From an uncultured Clostridia bacterium (GTDB lineage Bacteria > Bacillota > Clostridia > Oscillospirales > Oscillospiraceae), in NCBI GenBank assembly GCA_947177005.1, contig CAMWSZ010000012.1:1-19911 (forward strand): a stretch of 19,911 nucleotides of DNA, in the 5' to 3' direction. The position numbers and the translations under genes were made by a program. This document shows, one piece after another, positions 13,324-19,911 of this stretch. Numbering within the stretch: position 1 is the first letter of the stretch; each line of letters opens with the position of its first letter. The notes beneath the pieces are model-generated. The model did no database searches, was not told the origin of the DNA, and saw only the letters and a list, made by a program, of their open reading frames with translations.

Positions 13324-15210
13324 ATGGATTACGCAAAAGTAGCCCGGGAAATCTATGACAAGGTGGGGAAAAAGGAAAACCTGATCTCCGCCGCCCACTG
13401 CGCTACACGTCTGCGGCTGGTGCTGGCGGACAACGCCAAGTGCGACGCAAAGGCAGTGGAGGACATTGACGGCGTGAAGGGTGTGTTTAGCGCGTCCGGA
13501 CAGCTGCAAATCATTCTGGGGACCGGCACCGTGAACAAGGTCTATGACGAGTTCATTGCCATTTCCGGCCTCTCCGCGGCGTCAAAGGAGGACGTCAAGG
13601 CCGCCGCTGCCGCAAAGCAGAACGTGTTCAAACGGGCTATTAAGACGCTGGGCGACGTATTCGTACCGATCATTCCGGCCATTGTGGCCAGCGGTTTCCT
13701 CATGGGCATCATGGAGGCGCTGACCTTCATGGTCAACAACGGCTATCTCAACATCGACACTACCGGTTCCATTTACGTCTTCGCAAACCTCTTTGCCAAC
13801 ACCGCTTACACCTTCCTGCCGATCCTGATTGCCTTCAGCGCGGCGCGGGCTTTTGGCGGGAACCCGTTTTTAGGGGCCGTCATCGGCATGATTATGATTC
13901 ACCCCAACCTGCAAAACGCCTGGACCGTCGCCACGGAGGGCGTGCTGCAAACGCAGAAGGTCTGGTTCGGGCTTTACAGTGTGGATATGGTAGGCTATCA
14001 GGGACACGTCATCCCGGTCATCATCGCGGTGTGGGTGATGTGCTTCATCGAAAAACGCCTGCATAAGATTGTGCCCGCCATGTTTGACCTGTTTGTCACC
14101 CCGCTGGTCAGCGTGTTCGCCACCGGTTATCTGACCCTCTCCATTATCGGGCCGATTTTTGTCACCATTGAAAACGGCATTATCAACGGCATCCTCACTC
14201 TGCTCACTCTGCCGCTGGGCCTGGGAAGTATGGTCATGGGCGGTCTGTACTCCCTGACCGTCGTCGGCGGCATCCACCACATGTACACCGTCATCGACGT
14301 GGGACAGATTGCGCAGTACGGCTTCACCTACTGGCTGCCGCTGGCCTCCGCGGCGAACCTTGCGCAGGGTGCGGCCACACTGGCGGTGGCCCTGAAAACC
14401 AAGAACGGCAAGACGAAATCCGTGGCGCTTCCCTCCGCGCTGTCCTGTTTCATGGGCATCACTGAGCCCGCCATTTTCGGCGTGAACCTCCGTCACTTCA
14501 AGCCCTTTGTCTGTGGTGCTGTCGGCGGCGCGGCGGGCGCGATGTACGCATCTCTGGTAGGTCTGGGCGCCAGCGGCACCGGCGTAACCGGTCTGTTCGG
14601 CCTGCTGCTGTGCCTCCACGACCCGGTCAACTATATTATCATGATGGTTATTTCCATTGGCGTATCCTTTGCGCTGACCTGGGTTTTCGGCTACAAGGAC
14701 GCCGAACCCGCCGCAAAAACTGCTCCCGCCGCCCCACAGGTCACTGTCCCGTCCATTCAGTGCCAGCCGGGCACGGTCTACGCCCCCGCCGCCGGTACTG
14801 CGTTCCCCTCTGAGGAGATTCCCGACGAGACCTTTGCCGCCGGTGTTCTGGGCCGCGGCGTGGGCATCAACCCCACCGAGGGCCTTGTGGTAGCCCCCTT
14901 TGACGGCGAGATCTCTTCCGTGACAGACACCAAGCACGCGGTTGGCGTCACCTCCCCCGACGGCATTGAGCTGCTGATCCACGTGGGCGTGGACACGGTG
15001 GCAATGGCCGGCGACGGCTTTGAGTGCTTCGTTCAGGAGGGACAGAAGGTGAAGGCCGGTGAAAAACTGATTGCCTTTGACCGGGAAAAGATCCGTCAGG
15101 CGGGACATCCCGACTGTGTGGTTGTGCTGGTCACCAACTCCGACGATTATCCCCAGCTCTCCATTCAGACCGGCGGCTGCAAGCTGCTGGATCAGGTCAT
15201 CCATATTTAA
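13324..15210 (+). CDS. scrA: PTS EIIBCA permease, sucrose/beta-glucoside family
   Basis: A 628-residue sugar transporter of the glucose-sucrose PTS superfamily that phosphorylates its sugar during uptake. Domains in order: EIIB (1-85) with phospho-Cys26 in SAAHCATRLRL; membrane EIIC (about 100-455) with the substrate motif GITEPAIFGV; a linker rich in Ala and Pro; and EIIA (about 490-628) with phospho-His553 in LLIHVGVDT. Having its own EIIA means it needs no separate EIIA protein. The GH32 gene next door makes sucrose the likely substrate, giving sucrose-6-phosphate; other fructosides are possible. The start ATG 13324 follows GAAAGGA and AAAGGA; a stronger AGGAGG at 13280 is too far upstream to serve it. 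Control is by the LacI-type operators. Confidence 0.92.
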   Translation: MDYAKVAREIYDKVGKKENLISAAHCATRLRLVLADNAKCDAKAVEDIDGVKGVFSASGQLQIILGTGTVNKVYDEFIAISGLSAASKEDVKAAAAAKQNVFKRAIKTLGDVFVPIIPAIVASGFLMGIMEALTFMVNNGYLNIDTTGSIYVFANLFANTAYTFLPILIAFSAARAFGGNPFLGAVIGMIMIHPNLQNAWTVATEGVLQTQKVWFGLYSVDMVGYQGHVIPVIIAVWVMCFIEKRLHKIVPAMFDLFVTPLVSVFATGYLTLSIIGPIFVTIENGIINGILTLLTLPLGLGSMVMGGLYSLTVVGGIHHMYTVIDVGQIAQYGFTYWLPLASAANLAQGAATLAVALKTKNGKTKSVALPSALSCFMGITEPAIFGVNLRHFKPFVCGAVGGAAGAMYASLVGLGASGTGVTGLFGLLLCLHDPVNYIIMMVISIGVSFALTWVFGYKDAEPAAKTAPAAPQVTVPSIQCQPGTVYAPAAGTAFPSEEIPDETFAAGVLGRGVGINPTEGLVVAPFDGEISSVTDTKHAVGVTSPDGIELLIHVGVDTVAMAGDGFECFVQEGQKVKAGEKLIAFDREKIRQAGHPDCVVVLVTNSDDYPQLSIQTGGCKLLDQVIHI

Positions 15211-15222
15211 TTGAATCGTACC

Positions 15223-15250
15223 GCGGTCCTGCCGGATGCGGCGGGACCGC
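15223..15250 (+). other. Intercistronic hairpin between PTS and GH32 genes
   Basis: GCGGTCCTGCC (15223-15233) pairs over 11 positions, one a T-G, with GGCGGGACCGC (15240-15250) around a six-base loop. There is no T-run after it, so it is not an intrinsic terminator. It may stabilise the upstream message or lower expression of the hydrolase relative to the permease. Confidence 0.6.
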
Positions 15251-15276
15251 TCTATATTATACAAGGAGAAACTGCT

Positions 15277-16695
15277 ATGAACGCTCTGCAAAAGGATCTC
15301 ATTCGTCTGACGGAGGCCGCTGAACGGCAAACCCTTCCGGACAGTCCCTGGCGTCTGGGCCTGCACCTGATGCCGCCTGTTGGCTGGCTCAACGACCCCA
15401 ACGGACTGTGTTTTTTCCGCGGTGAATACCATGTTTTCTATCAGTATTCTCCCTTCCATGCGGAGGGCGGGGTCAAGTTCTGGGGGCATTACAAATCCCG
15501 GGACATGATCTCCTGGGAGCAGTGCCCGGTAATGCTGTACAGCGACGAGACCTTTGATGTGCATGGCGCGTATTCCGGCTCGGCCCTGTGCGAGGAGGAC
15601 GGGATGTATCTGTTTTACACCGGCAATGTCAAGCACGGCGGAGACTATGACCATATCCTGAACGGGCGGGAAAACAATACGGCCCTGGCCTGTTCGCCGG
15701 ACGGGGTACAGCTTGCCTGGAAACGCCTGCTGATGAAAAATACGGACTACCCCGGTGAAATGACGCTCCACGTCCGGGACCCGAAGGTGTGGAAACAGGA
15801 CGGGAAATATTATATGGTGCTGGGGGCCCGGACCAGACAGGATGCCGGTGCGGTGCTGCTGTTCGCGTCGGAGGACAAAACCCGTTGGGAGCATATCAAC
15901 ACGCTCCGCACACCGGAGGCTTTTGGTTATATGTGGGAATGCCCGGACCTGTTCGAGATTGACGGACAGTGGTTTTTAGCCGTTTCTCCACAGGGCGTGA
16001 CCGGCAAGGGTCCCGGTCTGGAGAATGTCTATGCCAGCGGATATTTCCCGCTGTCCGGCGATTTCCGGAACGAATGCGCATTAGGGGAATTTGTGCCCTT
16101 TGATTTCGGGTTTGACTTCTACGCGCCCCAGAGCTTTTCCGACGGAACCCGACGCATCCAGATCGGCTGGATGGGAATGCCAGACGCGGAGTACAGCAAT
16201 CCGACTGCCGCTCAGGGCTGGCAGCACTGTCTGACGGTGCCCCGTGAAGTGACCATGCAAAACGGCCGCCTGCTGCTGAATCCCGTGCGGGAGCTGGAAA
16301 CGCTGCGGGAGGAATCATGGGAATATTCGTATTCCGGCAAACGCACGATTGATCTTCCGGTTCTCTCCGACATTCTGATTGCCTGTGAGGACGGGGAGCT
16401 GTCCCTGAATCTCTCCGGCGTATCCCTGAAAACATCCGGAAAGCTGCTGATCCTGACGGTGCAGGAGGACGGATATGGGCGTCAGACCCGCACCGCGCCG
16501 GTGGAGCGGCTGAAAAATCTGCGGATTCTTGCGGATACCAGCGCGCTGGAGATCTATGTAAACGGCGGAGAACAGGTATTGTCCGTGCGGTGGTATCCGG
16601 AGGGTGGACGGAGAACGCTTACCCTTACCGGAAAGGGCAGCGCGGTTGTCTGCCGCCTGCGGGCGCTGCGGATTGAAAAATATGCCTTGTCTTAA
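15277..16695 (+). CDS. scrB: Sucrose-6-phosphate hydrolase, GH32 family
   Basis: A 472-residue cytosolic glycoside hydrolase that splits sucrose-6-phosphate made by the PTS into glucose-6-phosphate and fructose. The GH32 catalytic triad is visible: the nucleophile Asp40 in WLNDPNG, Asp168 in HVRDPKV, and the acid/base Glu221 in WECPDLF. After the five-bladed propeller comes the usual C-terminal beta-sandwich (from about residue 340). The start is ATG 15277 with AAGGAG eight bases upstream; upstream sequence in the same frame lies in the intercistronic hairpin and is rejected. It is 66 bases downstream of the PTS gene in the same operon. No fructokinase gene is in the window, so fructose must be phosphorylated elsewhere. 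No clear terminator follows. Confidence 0.92.
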   Translation: MNALQKDLIRLTEAAERQTLPDSPWRLGLHLMPPVGWLNDPNGLCFFRGEYHVFYQYSPFHAEGGVKFWGHYKSRDMISWEQCPVMLYSDETFDVHGAYSGSALCEEDGMYLFYTGNVKHGGDYDHILNGRENNTALACSPDGVQLAWKRLLMKNTDYPGEMTLHVRDPKVWKQDGKYYMVLGARTRQDAGAVLLFASEDKTRWEHINTLRTPEAFGYMWECPDLFEIDGQWFLAVSPQGVTGKGPGLENVYASGYFPLSGDFRNECALGEFVPFDFGFDFYAPQSFSDGTRRIQIGWMGMPDAEYSNPTAAQGWQHCLTVPREVTMQNGRLLLNPVRELETLREESWEYSYSGKRTIDLPVLSDILIACEDGELSLNLSGVSLKTSGKLLILTVQEDGYGRQTRTAPVERLKNLRILADTSALEIYVNGGEQVLSVRWYPEGGRRTLTLTGKGSAVVCRLRALRIEKYALS

Positions 16696-16718
16696 ACCCC
16701 GTTTTACTGTAAAATCTG

Positions 16719-16724
16719 TATAAT
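16719..16724 (+). promoter_or_regulatory. Possible -10 box before the MBL-fold gene
   Basis: A perfect TATAAT lies 28 bases before the start codon, but I find no good -35 hexamer at 16-18 bases. The gene may have a weak promoter here or be read through from the hydrolase gene. Confidence 0.3.
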
Positions 16725-16751
16725 AACGCTGAAGCAAAGGAGTATCTGTCC

Positions 16752-17585
16752 ATGAAGATTTTGTATATGGGAACTGCCTCCGCCGAAGGCTGGCCGGGTC
16801 TGTTCTGTTCCTGTGACATTTGCAGTCACGCCCGGAAAGAGGGCGGACGCAATCTGCGTACACGGACCCAGGCGCTGCTGGATGACAGTCTGCTGCTGGA
16901 CTTTCCGCCGGACACGTACTGTCACGCGGTGCAGTATGGCCTGAATTTGGGCGGCATTCATACACTGCTGGTTTCGCACAGCCACATGGACCACTGGTTC
17001 CCCACCGACCTGATCCACCGCCACGAGCATTTCGGTCATAACGCCGGGGGAGTCCTGAACGTTTACGGAAACGAGGCTGTAGAAAAATCCTTTTATGAGC
17101 ATATTCTAATTGACCGCTTCAAGCCCCACCCCATTGACAGCTGCGTGCATTTTTATGTGACGCACGGCGGGGACATCATCCACTCTGACGGCTGGGAGAT
17201 CATCGCGGTTCCGGCCGACCACGACCACCGGGAGGAATGTCTGGTGTATATCTGCAAAAAGGACGGAAAAACCGTCTTTTATGGCCATGATACCGGACGC
17301 GGATTTTCGGCGGAGGCGTGGGAGCTGCTGACCAGAGAAAAATATGATCTGGTCAGTCTGGACGCCACAATGGGGAAAAAACCGACGCCCTCCTATCATA
17401 TGGGCCTGCCGGACGCCGAGGCCACATTCCAGAAGCTGGAGGAATCAGGCTGTATCAGCAGTCAGACCGTAAAAGTGGTCAATCATTTCAGCCATAACGG
17501 GGAAATGACCCATGAACAGCTCACCGCCTGGGGTGCGGAACGCGGGATTTTGGCCGCCTATGACGGAATGGCAGTGGAATTTTAG
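16752..17585 (+). CDS. PhnP-like MBL-fold metallo-hydrolase
   Basis: A 277-residue metallo-beta-lactamase-fold protein. The metal motif HSHMDH (His76, His78, Asp80, His81) is intact, with later ligand candidates in PADHDH, YGHDTG and VVNHFSHNG. The N-terminus has GTASAEGWP followed by Cys19-x-Cys21-x-x-Cys24 (CSCDIC), the same spacing as the extra zinc site of the phosphodiesterase PhnP, which opens cyclic ribose phosphates in phosphonate breakdown. No phn genes are here, so a phosphodiesterase on another cyclic phosphate is as likely. The ATG at 16752 has GGAG nine bases upstream. It stands between the sucrose operon and the serine dehydratase genes, facing the same way as both. Confidence 0.8.
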   Translation: MKILYMGTASAEGWPGLFCSCDICSHARKEGGRNLRTRTQALLDDSLLLDFPPDTYCHAVQYGLNLGGIHTLLVSHSHMDHWFPTDLIHRHEHFGHNAGGVLNVYGNEAVEKSFYEHILIDRFKPHPIDSCVHFYVTHGGDIIHSDGWEIIAVPADHDHREECLVYICKKDGKTVFYGHDTGRGFSAEAWELLTREKYDLVSLDATMGKKPTPSYHMGLPDAEATFQKLEESGCISSQTVKVVNHFSHNGEMTHEQLTAWGAERGILAAYDGMAVEF

Positions 17586-17647
17586 CGGATTCATGAAAGG
17601 TTCTTCTCTTGGATGGCGAAAGTTTGACGTATTTTGACGGGAAACGG

Positions 17648-17676
17648 TTGACTTTTTTGTGAAAAATTGATATCAT
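17648..17676 (+). promoter_or_regulatory. Promoter of the serine dehydratase operon
   Basis: TTGACT (17648-17653), exactly 17 bases and TATCAT (17671-17676). It overlaps an in-frame ATG at 17675, which therefore cannot be the start of the beta subunit. Two TTGACG copies lie just upstream, at 17624 and 17634, ten bases apart. Confidence 0.7.
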
Positions 17677-17707
17677 GTTGACAATCAAGGAAAGGAATTT
17701 GCCGCTG

Positions 17708-18373
17708 ATGATTGACATATTCGATATTATGGGTCCCATCATGGTAGGACCCTCCAGCTCCCATACCGCGGGGGCCGTGCGCATCGGCCGCATGGCCCGC
17801 ACCCTCCTGGGCGATACGCCCGTCAAGGCCGCCATTCATCTCCATGGCTCCTTCGCCACCACCGGCGTCGGCCACGGTACTGACAAAGCACTGGTGGCCG
17901 GTCTGCTGGGTATGCCCCCCGATGATCTGGACATCCCTCTCAGCTTCGACATCGCCGCCGAAAAGGGCCTGAAATTTACCTTTGACGAGATCGACCTCCG
18001 CGACGCCCACCCCAACAGCGTCCGCATGGAGCTGACGGGTGAAAACAGCCGCCGCCTCAGCATACAGGCCTGCTCCACCGGCGGCGGACGCATTCTGGTC
18101 ACCCGGCTGGACGGCATTCATGTCAGCTTTACCGGCGATTACCATACGCTCATCATCGAAAATATGGACAACCGCGGCAATCTCGCCGACGTCACCACTG
18201 CCCTCGCCCTTGCCGGGGTCAACGTTGCCAATATGAGCATGAACCGCAGCAGCAAGGGCGGCAATGCGATGATGATTATTGAGACCGATGATCCTGTGCC
18301 CGATTATATCGTGCAGCTGATTGAACGGCAGCCGGGTATTTTGCAGGTTATCCACTACAGGAGGGAGAGCTGA
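17708..18373 (+). CDS. sdaAB: L-serine dehydratase, iron-sulfur-dependent, beta subunit
   Basis: With the alpha subunit this forms the [4Fe-4S] enzyme that deaminates L-serine to pyruvate and ammonia. The 221-residue protein opens with MIDIFDIMGPIMVGPSSSHT, the standard N-terminus of the family with the GPSSSHT motif. From about residue 145 there is an ACT domain (SFTGDYHTLIIENMDNRGNLADVT), a likely serine-sensing element. I chose ATG 17708 because an in-frame ATG at 17675 lies inside the -10 box, and because 17708 gives the usual N-terminus; AAAGGA lies about 11 bases upstream. A TTG at 17699 is a weaker alternative. The stop is two bases before the alpha subunit start. Confidence 0.93.
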   Translation: MIDIFDIMGPIMVGPSSSHTAGAVRIGRMARTLLGDTPVKAAIHLHGSFATTGVGHGTDKALVAGLLGMPPDDLDIPLSFDIAAEKGLKFTFDEIDLRDAHPNSVRMELTGENSRRLSIQACSTGGGRILVTRLDGIHVSFTGDYHTLIIENMDNRGNLADVTTALALAGVNVANMSMNRSSKGGNAMMIIETDDPVPDYIVQLIERQPGILQVIHYRRES

Positions 18374-18375
18374 CC

Positions 18376-19341
18376 ATGAATCTGGATTCTATGAGTGACA
18401 TCCTGTCCGCCGCCCGGCAGGAGGGGAAAGCGTTTTGGGAGATCGTTCTGGAGACGGATATGAAAAACCGGGGTGTGTCCCGTATGGACTCCCTGCATAA
18501 AATGGCCGAGGCGTGGCACGCCATGCGGGAGGCCTCCCAGGTCTACACCGGCGAACGCCGCAGCGTCAGCGGACTGGTAGGCGGTCAGGGGAAGCTGATG
18601 CGGGACTATGCCTCCGAAAAAACGCCTATCGGCGGCGATTTCGTGGCCCAGGTGATTGCGGAAGCGCTGTCAATGGGAGAGAGCAACGCCTGTATGCGCC
18701 GGATTGTTGCCGCGCCGACGGCCGGGGCTTGCGGCGTTCTGCCCGCCGTACTGATCCCCCTGTACTGGCAGGACAATCTTACGGAGGAGCAGATGCTGGA
18801 GGCACTGTTTACCGCCAGCGGCATCGGGGCCGTCATCGCCTACCGCGCCTGTATTTCCGGTGCGGCTGGAGGGTGCCAGGCCGAAATCGGCAGCGCGTCT
18901 GCAATGGCCGCAGGGGCATTGGTTTACCTGCGCAAGGGTACGGAGACGCAGATGTGTCATGCGGTGGCAATGGCCCTGAAAAATCTGCTGGGGCTGGTAT
19001 GTGACCCTGTGGCGGGGTTGGTAGAGGTGCCGTGCGTGAAGCGAAACGTGATCGGCGCCGTGAACGCCATTACCGCCGCCGACATGGCGCTGGCCGGAAT
19101 CGAAAGCTGTATTCCGGTGGACGAGGTTATCGACGCAATGGGCGAGGTGGGCAGAAGACTGCCTGTGGAGTTCCGGGAAACCGCTCTGGGCGGTCTGGCG
19201 GCCACGCCTACCGGCAAGGCTGTTAAGAAAAACCTGCACGGCGGCAGAAAAAAACGCACACTGACCATTAAAGATGCCAGATGGAAATTGGAGAAAAGCG
19301 AGTCCGGAGAGGTCGTATTAAGCGCGCCGGGAGCTACATAA
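18376..19341 (+). CDS. sdaAA: L-serine dehydratase, iron-sulfur-dependent, alpha subunit
   Basis: The catalytic, cluster-bearing partner of SdaAB. Likely cluster cysteines are in GACGVLP, GGCQAEIGSAS and CDPVAGLVEVPC. The family signature APTAGACGVLPAVL is intact. The protein is 321 residues; family members are generally about 290 and tend to end shortly after LGGLAATPTGK, which here is followed by a basic tail (KKNLHGGRKKRTLTIKDARW) and about 15 more residues. That tail is unusual in my judgement but is in frame and continuous. The start ATG 18376 follows GGAGGGAGAG in the beta gene's 3' end, so the two are translationally coupled. A GC-rich hairpin follows the stop. Confidence 0.93.
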   Translation: MNLDSMSDILSAARQEGKAFWEIVLETDMKNRGVSRMDSLHKMAEAWHAMREASQVYTGERRSVSGLVGGQGKLMRDYASEKTPIGGDFVAQVIAEALSMGESNACMRRIVAAPTAGACGVLPAVLIPLYWQDNLTEEQMLEALFTASGIGAVIAYRACISGAAGGCQAEIGSASAMAAGALVYLRKGTETQMCHAVAMALKNLLGLVCDPVAGLVEVPCVKRNVIGAVNAITAADMALAGIESCIPVDEVIDAMGEVGRRLPVEFRETALGGLAATPTGKAVKKNLHGGRKKRTLTIKDARWKLEKSESGEVVLSAPGAT

Positions 19342-19348
19342 AAACAGG

Positions 19349-19380
19349 AGTGAGGACGCCGCGGGCGTCCTCACTGTTTA
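19349..19380 (+). terminator. Hairpin after sdaAA
   Basis: AGTGAGGACGCC (19349-19360) pairs perfectly over 12 positions with GGCGTCCTCACT (19364-19375) around a three-base loop, followed by GTTTATTT. The T-tail is imperfect but the stem is very strong. It probably ends the serine dehydratase transcript and may also stop the leftward rpsI message. Confidence 0.65.
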
Positions 19381-19465
19381 TTTCAGATCACGAAAAGCAA
19401 CGGGTCCTCGTCAAAATGCCGCAAACGCCCGGAACCACAGGGCCCCAGGCGTTTGCTAAAATAGG

Positions 19466-19870
19466 TTAACGTTTGCTGAACTGCGGAGCGCGGCGTGCGG
19501 CTTTGAGGCCGTACTTCTTACGCTCTTTCATACGGGGATCGCGGGTCAGCAGGCCGGCTTTTTTCAGTAAGGGACGGTTTTCGTCTCCGGCCAGCAGCAG
19601 AGCGCGGGCGATGCCGTGGCGCAGAGCGCCGGCCTGTCCGCTCACACCGCCGCCCTTGACGGTGGCGACGATATCGACCTTGCCTTCATTCGCGGTGACA
19701 GCCAGCGGCTGACGAACGATCATCTTCAGGGTATCAAGGCCAAAGTACTCCTCGATGTCACGACCGTTGATTGTAATCGCGCCGGTACCGCCGGGGAACA
19801 CCTGGACCCGGGCGACAGAGGATTTTCTGCGGCCGGTGCCGTAGAGATAAGGTTTTTTAGACTGATACAT
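19466..19870 (-). CDS. rpsI: 30S ribosomal protein S9
   Basis: Ribosomal protein of the small-subunit head; its C-terminal tail reaches the tRNA in the P site. The 134-residue product has the family landmarks YGTGRRKSSVARV near the N-terminus, INGRDIEEYF, GGGVSGQAGALRHGIARAL, LTRDPRMKERKKYG and the terminal PQFSKR with the invariant Lys-Arg end. The start is ATG 19870 with AGGAGG nine bases upstream. It is the second gene of the rplM-rpsI pair and runs leftward, converging with sdaAA. Confidence 0.97.
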   Translation of the reverse strand: MYQSKKPYLYGTGRRKSSVARVQVFPGGTGAITINGRDIEEYFGLDTLKMIVRQPLAVTANEGKVDIVATVKGGGVSGQAGALRHGIARALLLAGDENRPLLKKAGLLTRDPRMKERKKYGLKAARRAPQFSKR

Positions 19871-19885
19871 ATTCCGCTGCCTCCT

Positions 19886-19911
19886 TTATTCCGCAGTCCA
19901 AAGCTCGGGCT
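19886..19911 (-). CDS. rplM: 50S ribosomal protein L13, 3' end only
   Basis: Reading leftward from the window edge, the last codons give PELWTAE and a TAA at 19888-19886, 15 bases before the rpsI start. L13 proteins commonly end in a short tail with a QPE-like motif, and rplM nearly always precedes rpsI in bacteria. With only seven codons the call rests mainly on gene order. Confidence 0.65.

Noticed and set aside
15211..15276. Upstream extension of the GH32 protein
   Set aside because: The stretch is occupied by an intercistronic hairpin, and a good ribosome site precedes ATG 15277.
17675..17707. Upstream ATG for SdaAB giving an extra 11 residues
   Set aside because: The ATG is within the -10 box of a good promoter and precedes the ribosome site, and the extra residues are not typical of the family.
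1..19911. CRISPR arrays, tRNA or rRNA genes, prophage, toxin-antitoxin or defence systems, known riboswitches
   Set aside because: I looked for regular repeats, cloverleaf-like sequence, phage structural genes and defence-type motifs and saw none I could support.

Overview
The window looks like chromosomal DNA of a moderately GC-rich gut-type Firmicute, most likely a Clostridia/Oscillospirales relative. This rests on strong AGGAGG ribosome sites, TTGACA/TATAAT-type promoters, a two-subunit iron-sulfur L-serine dehydratase, a PepF-type M3 peptidase, DUF5662 and DUF523 proteins, and an rplM-rpsI pair at the right edge. The taxonomic call is inference. I see no rRNA, tRNA, CRISPR array, phage module or biosynthetic cluster.

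Layout. 1-3.6 kb is a mixed and partly decayed stretch: a possible transposase start cut by the left edge, an SRAP/YedK-family gene with an in-frame stop near its 3' end, a leftward pepF-DUF5662 operon with a clear promoter, and a 5'-truncated HTH gene remnant. 3.56-10.76 kb is a sugar-acid module. A leftward five-gene operon (IlvD/Edd-family dehydratase, zinc dehydrogenase, KduD/IdnO-like SDR, KDPG aldolase, KDG kinase) diverges from a GntP-family permease. Read together these genes give a semi-phosphorylative Entner-Doudoroff route: import of gluconate, idonate or a similar aldonate, C5 epimerisation through a 5-keto intermediate, dehydration to KDG, phosphorylation to KDPG, and cleavage to pyruvate and glyceraldehyde-3-phosphate. 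No gluconate kinase is present, which fits dehydration before phosphorylation. The gntP promoter has a near-perfect inverted repeat filling its spacer, and an octamer from it recurs in the spacer of the divergent dehydratase promoter. A FadR-type GntR regulator follows, overlapping a DUF523 (TudS-like) gene by ATGA.

12.1-16.7 kb is a sucrose-type module: a LacI-family regulator, an EIIBCA PTS permease and a GH32 sucrose-6-phosphate hydrolase. The palindrome GAATACGTATTC lies in front of the regulator gene and, in full or degenerate form, three times in front of the PTS gene, with one copy inside the PTS promoter spacer. 16.7-19.4 kb carries a PhnP-like metallo-beta-lactamase-fold hydrolase and sdaAB-sdaAA. 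19.4-19.9 kb is rpsI with the last codons of rplM, leftward.

Most of the window is ordinary metabolism. The best leads are the two promoter-embedded operator families, the substrate of the sugar-acid pathway, the dehydratase that lacks the usual first IlvD cluster cysteine, and the broken SRAP gene.
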